A stretch of 64,000 bases of DNA from Palsa-504 sp963787645. GTDB lineage: Bacteria > Actinomycetota > Actinomycetes > Streptosporangiales > Streptosporangiaceae. A program made the position numbers and the translations under genes. Shown piece by piece: positions 23,560-31,795 of this stretch. Each line of letters begins with the position of its first letter. Position 1 is the stretch's first letter. The notes beneath the pieces were generated by a model. That model was given only the letters and a program-made list of their open reading frames with translations. It searched no databases and was not told the DNA's origin. The stretch is from the NCBI GenBank assembly GCA_963787645.1, contig CAWBDS010000013.1:62001-126000 (forward strand). Reading direction: 5' to 3'.

Positions 23560-24831
23560 ATGGGCAAGGTTGGCTGGGCGGCGAACCTGCGGTCGCGGCG
23601 CACGCTGTGGTTGAGCGGCGTGGCCGTGGCCGTCGCGGCCGTGATCGCGGTCGGCGTCATAATTTTCCAGCCGACGTCGCATACCGCGGCACCCGCGCCG
23701 ACCCGGACGGCCCCCTCGAGTGCGGGACACGATGCACCGGCCAGTTCCCCTTCTAGCCAGGCCGCGACCTGGCCGGTCGAGAGTCCGATCGCGGATCTGT
23801 CGGAGCCGCTGCCGGGTATGCCCGCGGTCCCGAACCCGGCGAACATCTACGCCGATGCCGGGGCGAACATGCTCAGCCCGGCCGTACGCGGGGTGCCGTA
23901 CCGGATCTACGTGCCGAACAGCGGCGGCTCGACGGTAACCGTGATCAACCCGGCGACCTACAAAGTGATCGGGACCTACCAGACCGGGCTCAACCCCCAG
24001 CACGTCGTGCCCTCCTACGACATGCACACGCTGTACGCGACGAACGACCTGGGCAACAGCCTCACCCCGATCAACCCCGTCACCGGACAGCGAGCCGGCC
24101 CCAACATCGCGGTGGACGACCCGTACAACATGTACTTCACTCCCGATGGGCGATACGCCATCGTGGTGGCCGAGACCCGCCAGGACCTCGACTTCCGTGA
24201 TCCGCATACCTTCGCCCTCGAGCACCGGATCCACGTCAACTGCGCGGGCGTTGATCACATAGATTTCGCGGCCACCGGCGCCTACCTGATCGCCACCTGC
24301 GAGTTCAGCGGCCGCCTGGTCCGGGTCGACCTGCACACGCTGACCGTCGTGGACTACCTGAACCTGCCGGGTTCGGCGCCGCAGGACATCAAGCTCGACC
24401 CGGCCGGGCACATCTTCTACGTCGCCGACAAGAACCACGCCGGGGTCTGGCTGATCGACGCCGCCACCTTTAGGGTGGCCGGATTCATTCCCACCGGCCC
24501 GGACGCCCACGGTCTGTATCCGAGCCGCGACGCCCGCTTTCTCTACGTGACGAACCGCGGCAACGGCACGATCACCGTTATCAGCTTCGCCACCAGGAAG
24601 ATCGTCACTACCTGGCGAATCCCGGGCGGGGGCAGCCCGGATATGGGCAACGTGTCCCCGGATGGGAAGGTGTTCTGGGTCTCGGGGCGCTACAACAACG
24701 TCGTCTATGCGATCGACGCCACGACCGGCCGTTTGCTGGCCAAGATCCCCGTGGGTATGGAGCCGCACGGGCTGTGCGTATGGCCTCAACCGGGCCGGTA
24801 CTCCCTGGGCCATACCGGGATAACCCGGTGA
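23560..24831 (+). CDS. YVTN-type beta-propeller protein with N-terminal membrane anchor
   Basis: A 423-residue protein. A hydrophobic signal-anchor (about residues 14-35, LWLSGVAVAVAAVIAVGVII) and a Ser/Pro/Ala-rich linker precede a repeat domain of about 40-residue blades: YRIYVPNSGGSTVTVINPAT, HTLYATNDLGNSLTPINP, GRYAIVVAETRQDL, HIFYVADKNHAGVWLID, RFLYVTNRGNGTITVIS and KVFWVSGRYNNVVYAID. This is the YVTN/YncE propeller family, often surface or periplasmic scaffolds, sometimes linked to metal-stress functions. GAGAGGG precedes the ATG. It overlaps the next gene by GTGA. Enzymatic activity is not indicated. Confidence 0.85.
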   Translation: MGKVGWAANLRSRRTLWLSGVAVAVAAVIAVGVIIFQPTSHTAAPAPTRTAPSSAGHDAPASSPSSQAATWPVESPIADLSEPLPGMPAVPNPANIYADAGANMLSPAVRGVPYRIYVPNSGGSTVTVINPATYKVIGTYQTGLNPQHVVPSYDMHTLYATNDLGNSLTPINPVTGQRAGPNIAVDDPYNMYFTPDGRYAIVVAETRQDLDFRDPHTFALEHRIHVNCAGVDHIDFAATGAYLIATCEFSGRLVRVDLHTLTVVDYLNLPGSAPQDIKLDPAGHIFYVADKNHAGVWLIDAATFRVAGFIPTGPDAHGLYPSRDARFLYVTNRGNGTITVISFATRKIVTTWRIPGGGSPDMGNVSPDGKVFWVSGRYNNVVYAIDATTGRLLAKIPVGMEPHGLCVWPQPGRYSLGHTGITR

Positions 24832-25322
24832 AGGTCTTCCGCCTGGCCCTGGTTGCCTTGGCCTTGCTCGGGCTCACGGGCGCGGCTCCGGCTTCGGACA
24901 CCGTGCTCGCCCGCCTAGGCCCGGTCACGCTCAGCGCCACTGAGCTGGCCCGTGGCCCGGGCGGCACGCTGACGGCCAGTGTGCAGATTAGTACCAGCGG
25001 CCAGTCTTCCGATCAGCTGGACGCCGCGACCGCCGCGGACGGCGCCCCGGTCGCGGTCTACCACCAGCAGGTCAACGTCGGAGAGCTACCCGACCTGTCC
25101 GGCTGCGGGGCCGAGACCGCGTCGCCGACCGCGGTGGGCACCTGGCTCCACTACGGGCCGTTGCTGATCCCGGGGCGGTCAGGCGGCGCATCCCCGCCCG
25201 CGACCGCGACCTTGACGGTCCAGCCGAGCATGGCCCCGCCGCCCGGCACGAGCCTGGCCATCACGTTTTACTTCGCCAACGCCGGCTCGGTGACCCTGCG
25301 CCTGCCCGTCGGCCACGCGTGA
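24828..25322 (+). CDS. Small exported protein of unknown function
   Basis: A 164-residue protein with a clear signal peptide (FRLALVALALLGLTGAAPAS). The mature part is beta-rich and ends in a predicted strand ITFYFANAGSVTLRLPV. The GTG start overlaps the propeller gene stop, so the two are co-translated. The closing strand recalls PCu(A)C-type copper chaperones, and a SCO1-like gene converges from the other side, but the Met/His copper ligands of that family are not visible. Function is therefore left open; an association with the membrane propeller is likely from the overlap. Confidence 0.75.
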   Translation: MKVFRLALVALALLGLTGAAPASDTVLARLGPVTLSATELARGPGGTLTASVQISTSGQSSDQLDAATAADGAPVAVYHQQVNVGELPDLSGCGAETASPTAVGTWLHYGPLLIPGRSGGASPPATATLTVQPSMAPPPGTSLAITFYFANAGSVTLRLPVGHA

Positions 25323-25338
25323 GCATCGCCAACCCCGC

Positions 25339-26121
25339 TCAGCTGCCGGCTGGCCGGATCGGCTGCCCGGTCAGCCAGGCGATCGGGGTGAGCGCTTGGG
25401 CCGCGGTCCAGGTGCTCGCGTCGGGGTGGCTGAGGTCGGCGCGGCCCTGGGCGCTGAGGAAGCGGAGCAGGGCGGACGGGACGGGCGCCCCGGACGCATT
25501 GGGCGAGCCCACCACGACGAAGCGCACCCGACCGGAGGCGTCGAGGTAGAGCAGGGCGTCCTCGTGATCGACGTCGTAGGTCAGCGGCCGGCCCGTCAGC
25601 CAGTCGGTCCCGGGCGGGCTGTCTTCGCCGACCCGCTGGTACCAGACCCCGAGGTATTGCCAGATCCGGCCGATCACCGCCGGGCTGCCGGTCAGCAGCA
25701 TCATGTTCGCCGGCGCCCCGATCAGCGTCCGGTACGCGCGCAGCCGGGACGGCGTGTCCCGGCCCGGGTCGACGGTCAGCTCCGCGAAGCGCACCCGCTT
25801 TCCCAGGCCTGCCGCCGTGACCGCGCGATCCATGGCCAGCAGATTCCCCGTGGTCAGCGGGCAGGTCTCCTGGCACAAGGTGAGGAAGTCCGCGAGCACC
25901 ACCACCTGGCCGCGCCAGGACCGCAGGCTCGCCGGCCGGTCGGCGTCCGTGGTCAGCGGCAGGTCCGCGATCCCGGCCGGCACCGGCCGATCCACCACCG
26001 TACCGAGGTAGGCCGATGGCGGACCCGGGACGGCCGGATTGCCACCGCACCCGGCCACGATCGTCCCGGCGGCCAGCGCCGCAGCCAGCGCGCCCGCCCG
26101 CCGGGCTGCCCGGGTCCTCAC
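25339..26121 (-). CDS. SCO1/SenC-like thioredoxin-fold lipoprotein
   Basis: A 260-residue lipoprotein. Signal peptide with lipobox VAGC, then a thioredoxin-like domain with the copper-binding/redox CxxxC motif (CQETC, about residues 83-87) and the downstream conserved His in DVDHEDALLYLD. These are the three metal ligands of SCO proteins, which deliver copper to cytochrome oxidase or act as thiol oxidoreductases outside the membrane. The GTG start overlaps the stop of the deacetylase gene (GTGA), so both are one operon. The C-terminal tail (SWTAAQALT-like region to the end) is longer than the core domain. Confidence 0.88.
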   Translation of the reverse strand: MRTRAARRAGALAAALAAGTIVAGCGGNPAVPGPPSAYLGTVVDRPVPAGIADLPLTTDADRPASLRSWRGQVVVLADFLTLCQETCPLTTGNLLAMDRAVTAAGLGKRVRFAELTVDPGRDTPSRLRAYRTLIGAPANMMLLTGSPAVIGRIWQYLGVWYQRVGEDSPPGTDWLTGRPLTYDVDHEDALLYLDASGRVRFVVVGSPNASGAPVPSALLRFLSAQGRADLSHPDASTWTAAQALTPIAWLTGQPIRPAGS

Positions 26122-26909
26122 GCGGACAGCAGCGCGGTCAGGGTGACCGGGCGCAGCCCGCGGCTGGCCAGACCACGCAAGATCGCGGGCAGCGCGGTCA
26201 CGGTACCGGAGTGGCCGAAATGCATGCTGACGATCGACCCTGGCCGCACTGAGCGGAGCACGGTGGCCACGACCGCGTCCGGTCCGGGATCGGTGTAGTC
26301 GAGCGAGTCCACGTCATAGGACACGCAGGTCCGGTAGCCCGCCTTGCGGGCCTCGTGCTCGATCAGCGGCGTTGCGTACTGCGTCTGCGACGGCCGAAAC
26401 CAGCGGCCTTCCGATCCGGTCAGGTCGCGCAGCTGCTGCGCGCACCCGGTGATCTCCGCGTAGGCGCCAGCGGCGTCCATGGCCGCGATATCCAGGTGAT
26501 GCATGGTGTGATTGCCCAGGTCGTGACCCCCGCTCAGGATCCGCTGCGCAATCTGCGGGTATTGCTCGAGCCAGGTGCCGACGGCGAGCACCGAGACCCG
26601 CGCTCCGCCGCGTTCTGCCTCGCTCAGCAGCGCGTGGGCTATCGATAGCGGCCCTTGGCCATGGAAGGTGAGCGCCACCTGGGGCTGGTCTCGCGGCCCG
26701 TGCACGACTTGCGGGCCGAGTTGCACAGTCGGCTGGCTGCTTGCGTGACCGCGGGGGCTCGCCGCGGGCGACGACGCAGCGGCGGATGATCCAGGAGGGT
26801 TACCGCCGGACGGCTCGTCAACCTGGCGAGCGCTGGTGCAGCCCGCCAGCCCGGCTCCGACGGCGGCTGAGCCGACGAGCAGGAAGAAATCCCGCCGCTC
26901 GATGGGCAC
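26118..26909 (-). CDS. Polysaccharide deacetylase-like lipoprotein with altered metal motif
   Basis: A 263-residue exported NodB-fold protein. The N-terminus combines a twin-arginine-like RRDFFLL with the lipobox LAGC, so it is probably a surface lipoprotein. In the NodB domain the usual TFDDG reads TFHGQG (residues 81-86), removing the catalytic base and one metal ligand, while the second motif NHTMHH (His134, His138) is kept. The RPSQ segment replaces the usual R-P-P motif. It may be an altered deacetylase or a non-catalytic glycan binder. Divergent from the two-component system with phased GTGAC repeats between, hence possibly under its control. Confidence 0.82.
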   Translation of the reverse strand: MPIERRDFFLLVGSAAVGAGLAGCTSARQVDEPSGGNPPGSSAAASSPAASPRGHASSQPTVQLGPQVVHGPRDQPQVALTFHGQGPLSIAHALLSEAERGGARVSVLAVGTWLEQYPQIAQRILSGGHDLGNHTMHHLDIAAMDAAGAYAEITGCAQQLRDLTGSEGRWFRPSQTQYATPLIEHEARKAGYRTCVSYDVDSLDYTDPGPDAVVATVLRSVRPGSIVSMHFGHSGTVTALPAILRGLASRGLRPVTLTALLSA

Positions 26910-26955
26910 CCGGACACACTACCCCGCATGCAGCGGGCCCCGGGCGGGAAGGTTT

Positions 26956-26993
26956 GTGACGCCGTCGTGACAAGCCGCGCACGCTCTCGTGAC
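26956..26993. promoter_or_regulatory. Phased GTGAC direct repeats upstream of response regulator
   Basis: GTGAC occurs at 26956, 26967 and 26989, spaced 11 and 22 bp, in the 140-bp gap between the deacetylase and regulator genes. Direct repeats on one helical face are typical OmpR-family binding sites, so autoregulation is likely. Confidence 0.55.
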
Positions 26994-27049
26994 ATCGGTG
27001 CCGCACCGTCAGTGGCATGCGGGCTGTGGCGGCATACGTAGCATGACGG

Positions 27050-27766
27050 ATGATGACGACGGTGCTGCTTGTCGAGGATGACCCGGCTGCCCGGGAGGGC
27101 CTGGAGCTGGCCCTGCGCCGTCTCGGTTACGGCGTGCGCTGCGCGGTGACGGGGGAGGCGGCACTCGATGGCCTCAGCGGCGCCGCGGCCGATGTCGTCC
27201 TGCTGGATGTGATGCTGCCGGGGCTGGACGGCCTGGAGGTGTGCCGGCGGCTGCGGCGCCACAGCGAGGTGCCCGTCATCATGCTGACCGCCCGCGGTGA
27301 GGACCTGGACATCGTGGGGGGCCTGGAGGCGGGAGCCGACGACTACGTGGTCAAGCCGGTTGAGCCGCGGGTGCTGGATGCGCGGATCCGTGCGGTCCTG
27401 CGCCGGATCGCCCGGCCCGGTTCCCCGGCCGAGACCCACGGCGAGCTGGTGATCGACCGGGCGTCGCTGATTGTCCGGCAGGCCGGGCAGGAGGTTTCGC
27501 TGACTCCGACCGAGCTGCGGCTGCTGCTGGTGCTATCGGGGTCGCCGCGGCAGGTGTTCTCCCGAGAACAGCTCCTCGGCCTGGTCTGGGAACATGACTA
27601 CCTCGGCGATTCCCGGCTGGTCGACGCGTGTGTACAGCGGCTGCGGGCCAAGATCGAGGCCGATCCCGCGCGGCCGCGGTACGTCCAGACGGTGCGTGGT
27701 TTTGGGTACCGTTTCGGGCCGGTGCAGCCCGGCAGAGGGGAGGGAGCCCCGTGCGGGGCCGCCTGA
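27050..27766 (+). CDS. OmpR/PhoB-family response regulator
   Basis: A 238-residue two-component regulator. The receiver domain (1-118) has the acidic pocket VEDD, phosphoacceptor Asp53 in VVLLDVMLPGLDG, Thr in MLTARG and Lys in VVKPVE. The C-terminal winged helix (about 132-228) shows LTPTELRLLLVL and the wing-proximal VQTVRGFGYRF. It overlaps the kinase gene by 16 bp. Neighbouring cell-envelope genes and the shared GTGAC repeats suggest an envelope-stress or cell-wall role, inferred from context. Confidence 0.94.
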   Translation: MMTTVLLVEDDPAAREGLELALRRLGYGVRCAVTGEAALDGLSGAAADVVLLDVMLPGLDGLEVCRRLRRHSEVPVIMLTARGEDLDIVGGLEAGADDYVVKPVEPRVLDARIRAVLRRIARPGSPAETHGELVIDRASLIVRQAGQEVSLTPTELRLLLVLSGSPRQVFSREQLLGLVWEHDYLGDSRLVDACVQRLRAKIEADPARPRYVQTVRGFGYRFGPVQPGRGEGAPCGAA

Positions 27767-28908
27767 TCGTCGCGTTCGTCATTGTGGTGGTGCTGGCGGC
27801 AGTCCCGGAAGCGTGGCTGATCAGCGTGATCTTGCGCTGGTACCCCTCGCTGGCCAGGCTGGCCGCCATCCCCGGGCCGCTTAACCGCCTGCTCGGCATC
27901 CACCAGCTAGCGGTGCATCCCATCAGCGGCCTGCGAGCGCCCCACATCCCCGGTGGCCTGGGCTTGCGCACCGTGAGCGCCCCGAACTCTTCGGCGGTCG
28001 CCGTATTTTTCCTGGTCACGGGAATCCTATTGCTGGCCGTGATCACCGGCCTGGCGTTCGCTGCGTCTCGCCGGGTACTGCTGCCGGTCGGGCGGCTGGC
28101 GGCGGCCGCGCAGGCCATGTCCAGCGGTGACCTCACCGTCCGGCTAAAGCCCCGGGGACGTGATGAGCTCGCCCGGCTGGTGGCGACGTTCAACACCATG
28201 GCGGCGGCGCTGGCCGGCAAGGTCGCGCAGCTGGAGCGGATGGAGGCACGGGCGAGGCAGTTCGCCGCCGATGTGTCCCACGAACTGCGGACTCCGCTGA
28301 CCGCGATGACCGCGGTCGCCGACGTCCTGCGTGAGCAGCCCGGCCTCACCGGGGACGCGGCCGCCGCGGCGCGCCTGGTCAGCGGGGGGATACGCCATCT
28401 GAACCGCCTGGTCAACGACCTGATCGAAATCTCCCGCTTCGACGCCGGCACGGTCCAGCTCGCTGCGCAAGACGCCGACATCGCCACTTGCGTGGCCGAC
28501 TGCCTGCGCGCCCGCAACTGGGCCGGGGTGGACAGCGATGTCCCCGCCGGGCTGAGCGTGCGGCTGGACCGGCGCCGTTTCGATGTCATCATCGCCAACC
28601 TCGTCGGCAACGCGGTGCACCACGGCAGCGCCCCGGTCACCGTGCGGGCCCGAATTGGGCCGAACGGCACCGGGGCCAGCGAGCTGACCGTCCAGGTCCG
28701 TGACCACGGACCTGGCCTGCCACCCGACGCCATCGGACATGTGTTTGAGCGGTTTTACAAGGCTGACACCGCCCGGTCCCGTTCCGGCGGAAGCGGCCTG
28801 GGGCTGGCCATCGCCTGGGAAAACGCGCGCCTGCACGGCGGCCGCATCGACGCGGGCAACCACCCCGGCGGTGGCGCGGTATTCACGCTGCGGTTGCCCG
28901 CCCGGTAA
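27751..28908 (+). CDS. Sensor histidine kinase
   Basis: A 385-residue membrane kinase paired with the preceding regulator. Two transmembrane segments flank a short extracellular part (LIVAFVIVVVLAAVPEAWL near the start and FFLVTGILLLAVITGLAFA near residue 95). They are followed by a HAMP linker, the dimerisation/phosphoacceptor motif FAADVSHELRTPLTAM (about 170-185) and a HATPase domain with the G box GGSGLGLAIAWENARLHGG. The GTG start has GGGAGG upstream. The extracellular part is only about 65 residues, so the signal may be membrane-borne. Confidence 0.93.
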   Translation: MRGRLIVAFVIVVVLAAVPEAWLISVILRWYPSLARLAAIPGPLNRLLGIHQLAVHPISGLRAPHIPGGLGLRTVSAPNSSAVAVFFLVTGILLLAVITGLAFAASRRVLLPVGRLAAAAQAMSSGDLTVRLKPRGRDELARLVATFNTMAAALAGKVAQLERMEARARQFAADVSHELRTPLTAMTAVADVLREQPGLTGDAAAAARLVSGGIRHLNRLVNDLIEISRFDAGTVQLAAQDADIATCVADCLRARNWAGVDSDVPAGLSVRLDRRRFDVIIANLVGNAVHHGSAPVTVRARIGPNGTGASELTVQVRDHGPGLPPDAIGHVFERFYKADTARSRSGGSGLGLAIAWENARLHGGRIDAGNHPGGGAVFTLRLPAR

Positions 28909-28952
28909 CCTCGACAGGCCGGCGCTGCGACGCCATAACGGCCCCGCGGTCT

Positions 28953-28968
28953 GTGACACGGCTGTGAC
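28953..28968. promoter_or_regulatory. Phased GTGAC direct repeat upstream of carboxypeptidase gene
   Basis: TGTGACA repeated with an 11-bp period (GTGAC at 28953 and 28964), 46-61 bp before the carboxypeptidase start. It is the same word and spacing as upstream of the response regulator gene. Confidence 0.55.
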
Positions 28969-29013
28969 AGCAACCGGACGCCCTGGCGATACCGGTGCCA
29001 AATCCTCGCCGGT

Positions 29014-30063
29014 ATGGACACCACAACACCCCGGCCGCACCACAGTTTCCGCCGCCGCAGCCACGCCGGCTGGGCCAGCCTCGTCATCCCGGTGATGCTG
29101 ATCCTTGCTGGCCTTATCGCCGTGGTGAAGCTGGCCGCGTCACCGCTAGGGCCGGGAACAGCTCAGCCCGCCCCGGTCACGCCACGCAACGGACCGCTGG
29201 GCACCATCGCGTGGCCGGCATCGGGAGTCTCGGCCGCCGACATCAGTGATATCGGCGTCGTGCCGGGCCCGGGCGCCAGCCTGCCGGTGCCCATCGCGAG
29301 CGTCGCCAAGGTGATGACCGCTTACGTCATCCTCCGCGACCATCCGCTCGGCGCCGGTGAACCGGGCCCACTTATCGTGGTCCAGCCAGCGGAGGCCGCC
29401 GCCTACCCGGCCCAGGCGCTCAATGGTGATTCGCTGGTGCCCGTCACCGCGGGGGAGCAGCTCACCGAACGGCAGGCCCTTCAAGCGCTGCTGCTGCCAT
29501 CAGCGGACAACATGGCGTGGATTCTCGCTCGCTGGGACGCCGGGAGCCAGGCGGCGTTCATCGCCCGGATGAACACCACCGCCCGCCGGCTGGGGATGAC
29601 CCGGACCCACTACACCGACCCCTCAGGGCTGTCCGCGTCCACGACCAGCACCGCAGCCGACCAGGTCCGCCTGGGCCTGGCCGCAATGAGCGAACCCGCC
29701 CTGGCGCAAACCGTGGCCCTGCGCAGCGCCGTCATTCCGGTAGCCGGGGTGGTACACAACTACAACACCCTGCTCGGCCAGGATGGCATCACCGGCCTGA
29801 AGACCGGATCCGATGCCGCCGCCGGCGGCTGCATCCTGCTGGCCGCCTGGCAGCAGGCGCGCGGGCACGACACACTCATCGTCGCCGCCACCTTCGGCCA
29901 GCCCGGCACGACGGCGACCATGCTGCCTGAGGCGCTGCAGGCCGGCCACCAGCTTGTGGTGGCCCTGGGCCGCGCCCTTACCGAGCCAAATGCAGCGCAC
30001 AGCAGCGCCAAGAAAGCCAGCAAGCACCCGCGAACGCGGCCGCGGCCGCGGCCGCGTTCATGA
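29014..30063 (+). CDS. D-alanyl-D-alanine carboxypeptidase (peptidase S11, PBP5-like)
   Basis: A 349-residue membrane-anchored serine peptidase trimming peptidoglycan pentapeptides. N-terminal hydrophobic anchor (about 22-42), SxxK motif SVAK (Ser96, Lys99), second motif reading SADN (about 163) in place of the common SGN, and KTG in GLKTGSD. The C-terminus is basic and Arg/Pro-rich (RTRPRPRPRS) and is encoded by a 28-bp palindrome. It follows the two-component genes on the same strand, with its own promoter repeats. The IS1380 copy 2 duplication begins 13 bp after the stop, so the gene is intact. Confidence 0.92.
   Translation: MDTTTPRPHHSFRRRSHAGWASLVIPVMLILAGLIAVVKLAASPLGPGTAQPAPVTPRNGPLGTIAWPASGVSAADISDIGVVPGPGASLPVPIASVAKVMTAYVILRDHPLGAGEPGPLIVVQPAEAAAYPAQALNGDSLVPVTAGEQLTERQALQALLLPSADNMAWILARWDAGSQAAFIARMNTTARRLGMTRTHYTDPSGLSASTTSTAADQVRLGLAAMSEPALAQTVALRSAVIPVAGVVHNYNTLLGQDGITGLKTGSDAAAGGCILLAAWQQARGHDTLIVAATFGQPGTTATMLPEALQAGHQLVVALGRALTEPNAAHSSAKKASKHPRTRPRPRPRS
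30032..30059. repeat. Perfect 28-bp palindrome in the carboxypeptidase 3' end
   Basis: GAACGCGGCCGCGG followed directly by its reverse complement, ending four bases before the end of the stop codon. It encodes the Arg/Pro tail and may act as a terminator for the gene. Confidence 0.75.
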
Positions 30064-30076
30064 TCGCTTCAGGAAG

Positions 30077-30081
30077 CTAAG
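30077..30081. repeat. Target-site duplication CTAAG of IS1380 copy 2 (partner at 31796-31800)
   Basis: CTAAG abuts both ends of copy 2. With copy 1 (CTCAG) it suggests a CTNAG target preference. Confidence 0.9.
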
Positions 30082-31795
30082 CCTCGATCCACCGGGCAAT
30101 TAGGGTGCTTTGCGGCGTGTCAACATAAAAGGTGCCCTCTGACCTGGGAGAATGGGAGTCGCTGACACTTCCAGTTCCCGGTTCGAGAGGACACCTTGCA
30201 AGTGCGATTGTTGCATAGCCTGGCGAAGACGCACGCATCGTTCGATGATCCGAATCTCGTGTCGCACGCCGGCCTGATCCCGGTGATGGCCCTGGCGCAG
30301 CGCGCCGGGCTGGGCGATCTGCTCGCCGCGCACGTCCGGCCGGGCGGCGAGTGCGGCATGAACACCGCAGTGAAGGTGCCGTGTCTGGTCGCGGGGATGG
30401 CCGCCGGGGCCGACTCGATCGATGACATGGACCTGCTGCGGCACGGTGCGATGCCCGCGCTGTTCGGCGGCATCCGCGCGCCGTCCACGCTGGGCTCGCA
30501 CCTGCGCTGCTATACCTGGGGCAACGTCGCCCAGCTGGAGAAGGCGGGCCGGGAGTTCCTGGTGAACCTGGCGCGGCAGTCGCCGCTGCTGCCCTGCGCG
30601 GGGACGCTGGCGTTTATCGATATCGACTCGATGCAAAAACGGGTCTACGGGCACCACAAGCAGGGCGCGAAGTTCGGCCACACCAAGATCCAGGGGAAGT
30701 CGCTGCTGGTGCGGGGCCTGAACGCGCTGGCCGCCGTCATCAGCACGCCGATCGCCGCGCCGGTGATCGCCGCGACCCGGCTGCGCGGCGGCAACGCCGC
30801 CTCCGCGCGCGGCGCGGCCAGCCTGGCCGCCCGCGCCGTCGGCACCGCGCGGGCCTGCGGCTGCACCGGGCAGATCATCGTCCGGCTGGACTCGGCGTTT
30901 TACAACGCCGCGGTGATCAGCGCGGTCCGCCGCGGCGGCGCGCGGTTCTCCGTCACCATCCCGATGAACGCCAGCGTCCGCGCCGCGATCGCCGCCATCC
31001 CCGAGAACGCCTGGACCCCGATCCGGTACCCCCGCGCCATCTGGGACGACCAGCTGGCCGCCTGGATCTCCGACGCCGAGGTCGCCGAGATCCAGTACAC
31101 GGCGTTCGCGTCGAAGAAAGGGCAGGCCGTCACCGCCCGGCTGATCGTCCGCCGGGTCCGCGACCTGAACAAGCAGGCCGCGGCCGGGCAGGACGAGCTA
31201 TTCCCCGTCTGGCGCCACCACGCGGTGTTCACCGACTCCCCGTTCGAGCTGGTCCAGGCCGAGGCCCAGCACCGCGACCACGCCGTCGTGGAGCAGGTCT
31301 TCGCCGACGTCACCAGCGGCCCGCTGGCTCATCTGCCCTCCGGGGTCTTCGCCGCGAACGCGGCCTGGCTGTCCATCGCCGCCATGACCCACAACCTGGT
31401 CCGCGCCGCCGGCGCCCTGGCCAGCCTCCCCTTCGCCAAGGCCCGGGCCGCGACCATCCGCCGTGACCTGATCGCCGTCGCCGCCCGCACCGCCCGGCAC
31501 GGCCGCGGCCACCTCACCTTGCACCTGCCCGAGGGCTGGCACCGCGAGCACGAATGGCTGAACCTGCTCGCCGCGGCCTGCGGGCCGCCCGCCGCAGCGG
31601 CCTGACCAGCCCGGAACCGGTCCGCACCCGCCACGGCCCCGACGGCCACCCCCGAACCCCGTCCCCGGCCCAGGAACCCCGGACAAGCCGCACAACAGGC
31701 GAGCGGCAGGACGACTGCGCCCCGATTCGCCCCGGAACTCCTCGTGGAGGAATCAGGCCGGAAACGACCTAACGGAATCGGCCGGTGGATCGAGG
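30082..31795 (+). mobile_element. IS1380-family insertion sequence, copy 2
   Basis: A 1714-bp element, inverted relative to copy 1 and identical in compared sequence except one extra T/A in the leader. Same CCTCGATCCACCGG termini and intact transposase. Inserted between the carboxypeptidase stop and the end of the small membrane-protein gene, changing the latter's last codons. Confidence 0.95.
30196..31605 (+). CDS. IS1380-family transposase (copy 2)
   Basis: A 469-residue transposase identical to that at 1324-2733. TTG start with GAGAGGA five bases upstream. No lesion is visible, so the element is probably mobile. Confidence 0.95.
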   Translation: MQVRLLHSLAKTHASFDDPNLVSHAGLIPVMALAQRAGLGDLLAAHVRPGGECGMNTAVKVPCLVAGMAAGADSIDDMDLLRHGAMPALFGGIRAPSTLGSHLRCYTWGNVAQLEKAGREFLVNLARQSPLLPCAGTLAFIDIDSMQKRVYGHHKQGAKFGHTKIQGKSLLVRGLNALAAVISTPIAAPVIAATRLRGGNAASARGAASLAARAVGTARACGCTGQIIVRLDSAFYNAAVISAVRRGGARFSVTIPMNASVRAAIAAIPENAWTPIRYPRAIWDDQLAAWISDAEVAEIQYTAFASKKGQAVTARLIVRRVRDLNKQAAAGQDELFPVWRHHAVFTDSPFELVQAEAQHRDHAVVEQVFADVTSGPLAHLPSGVFAANAAWLSIAAMTHNLVRAAGALASLPFAKARAATIRRDLIAVAARTARHGRGHLTLHLPEGWHREHEWLNLLAAACGPPAAAA

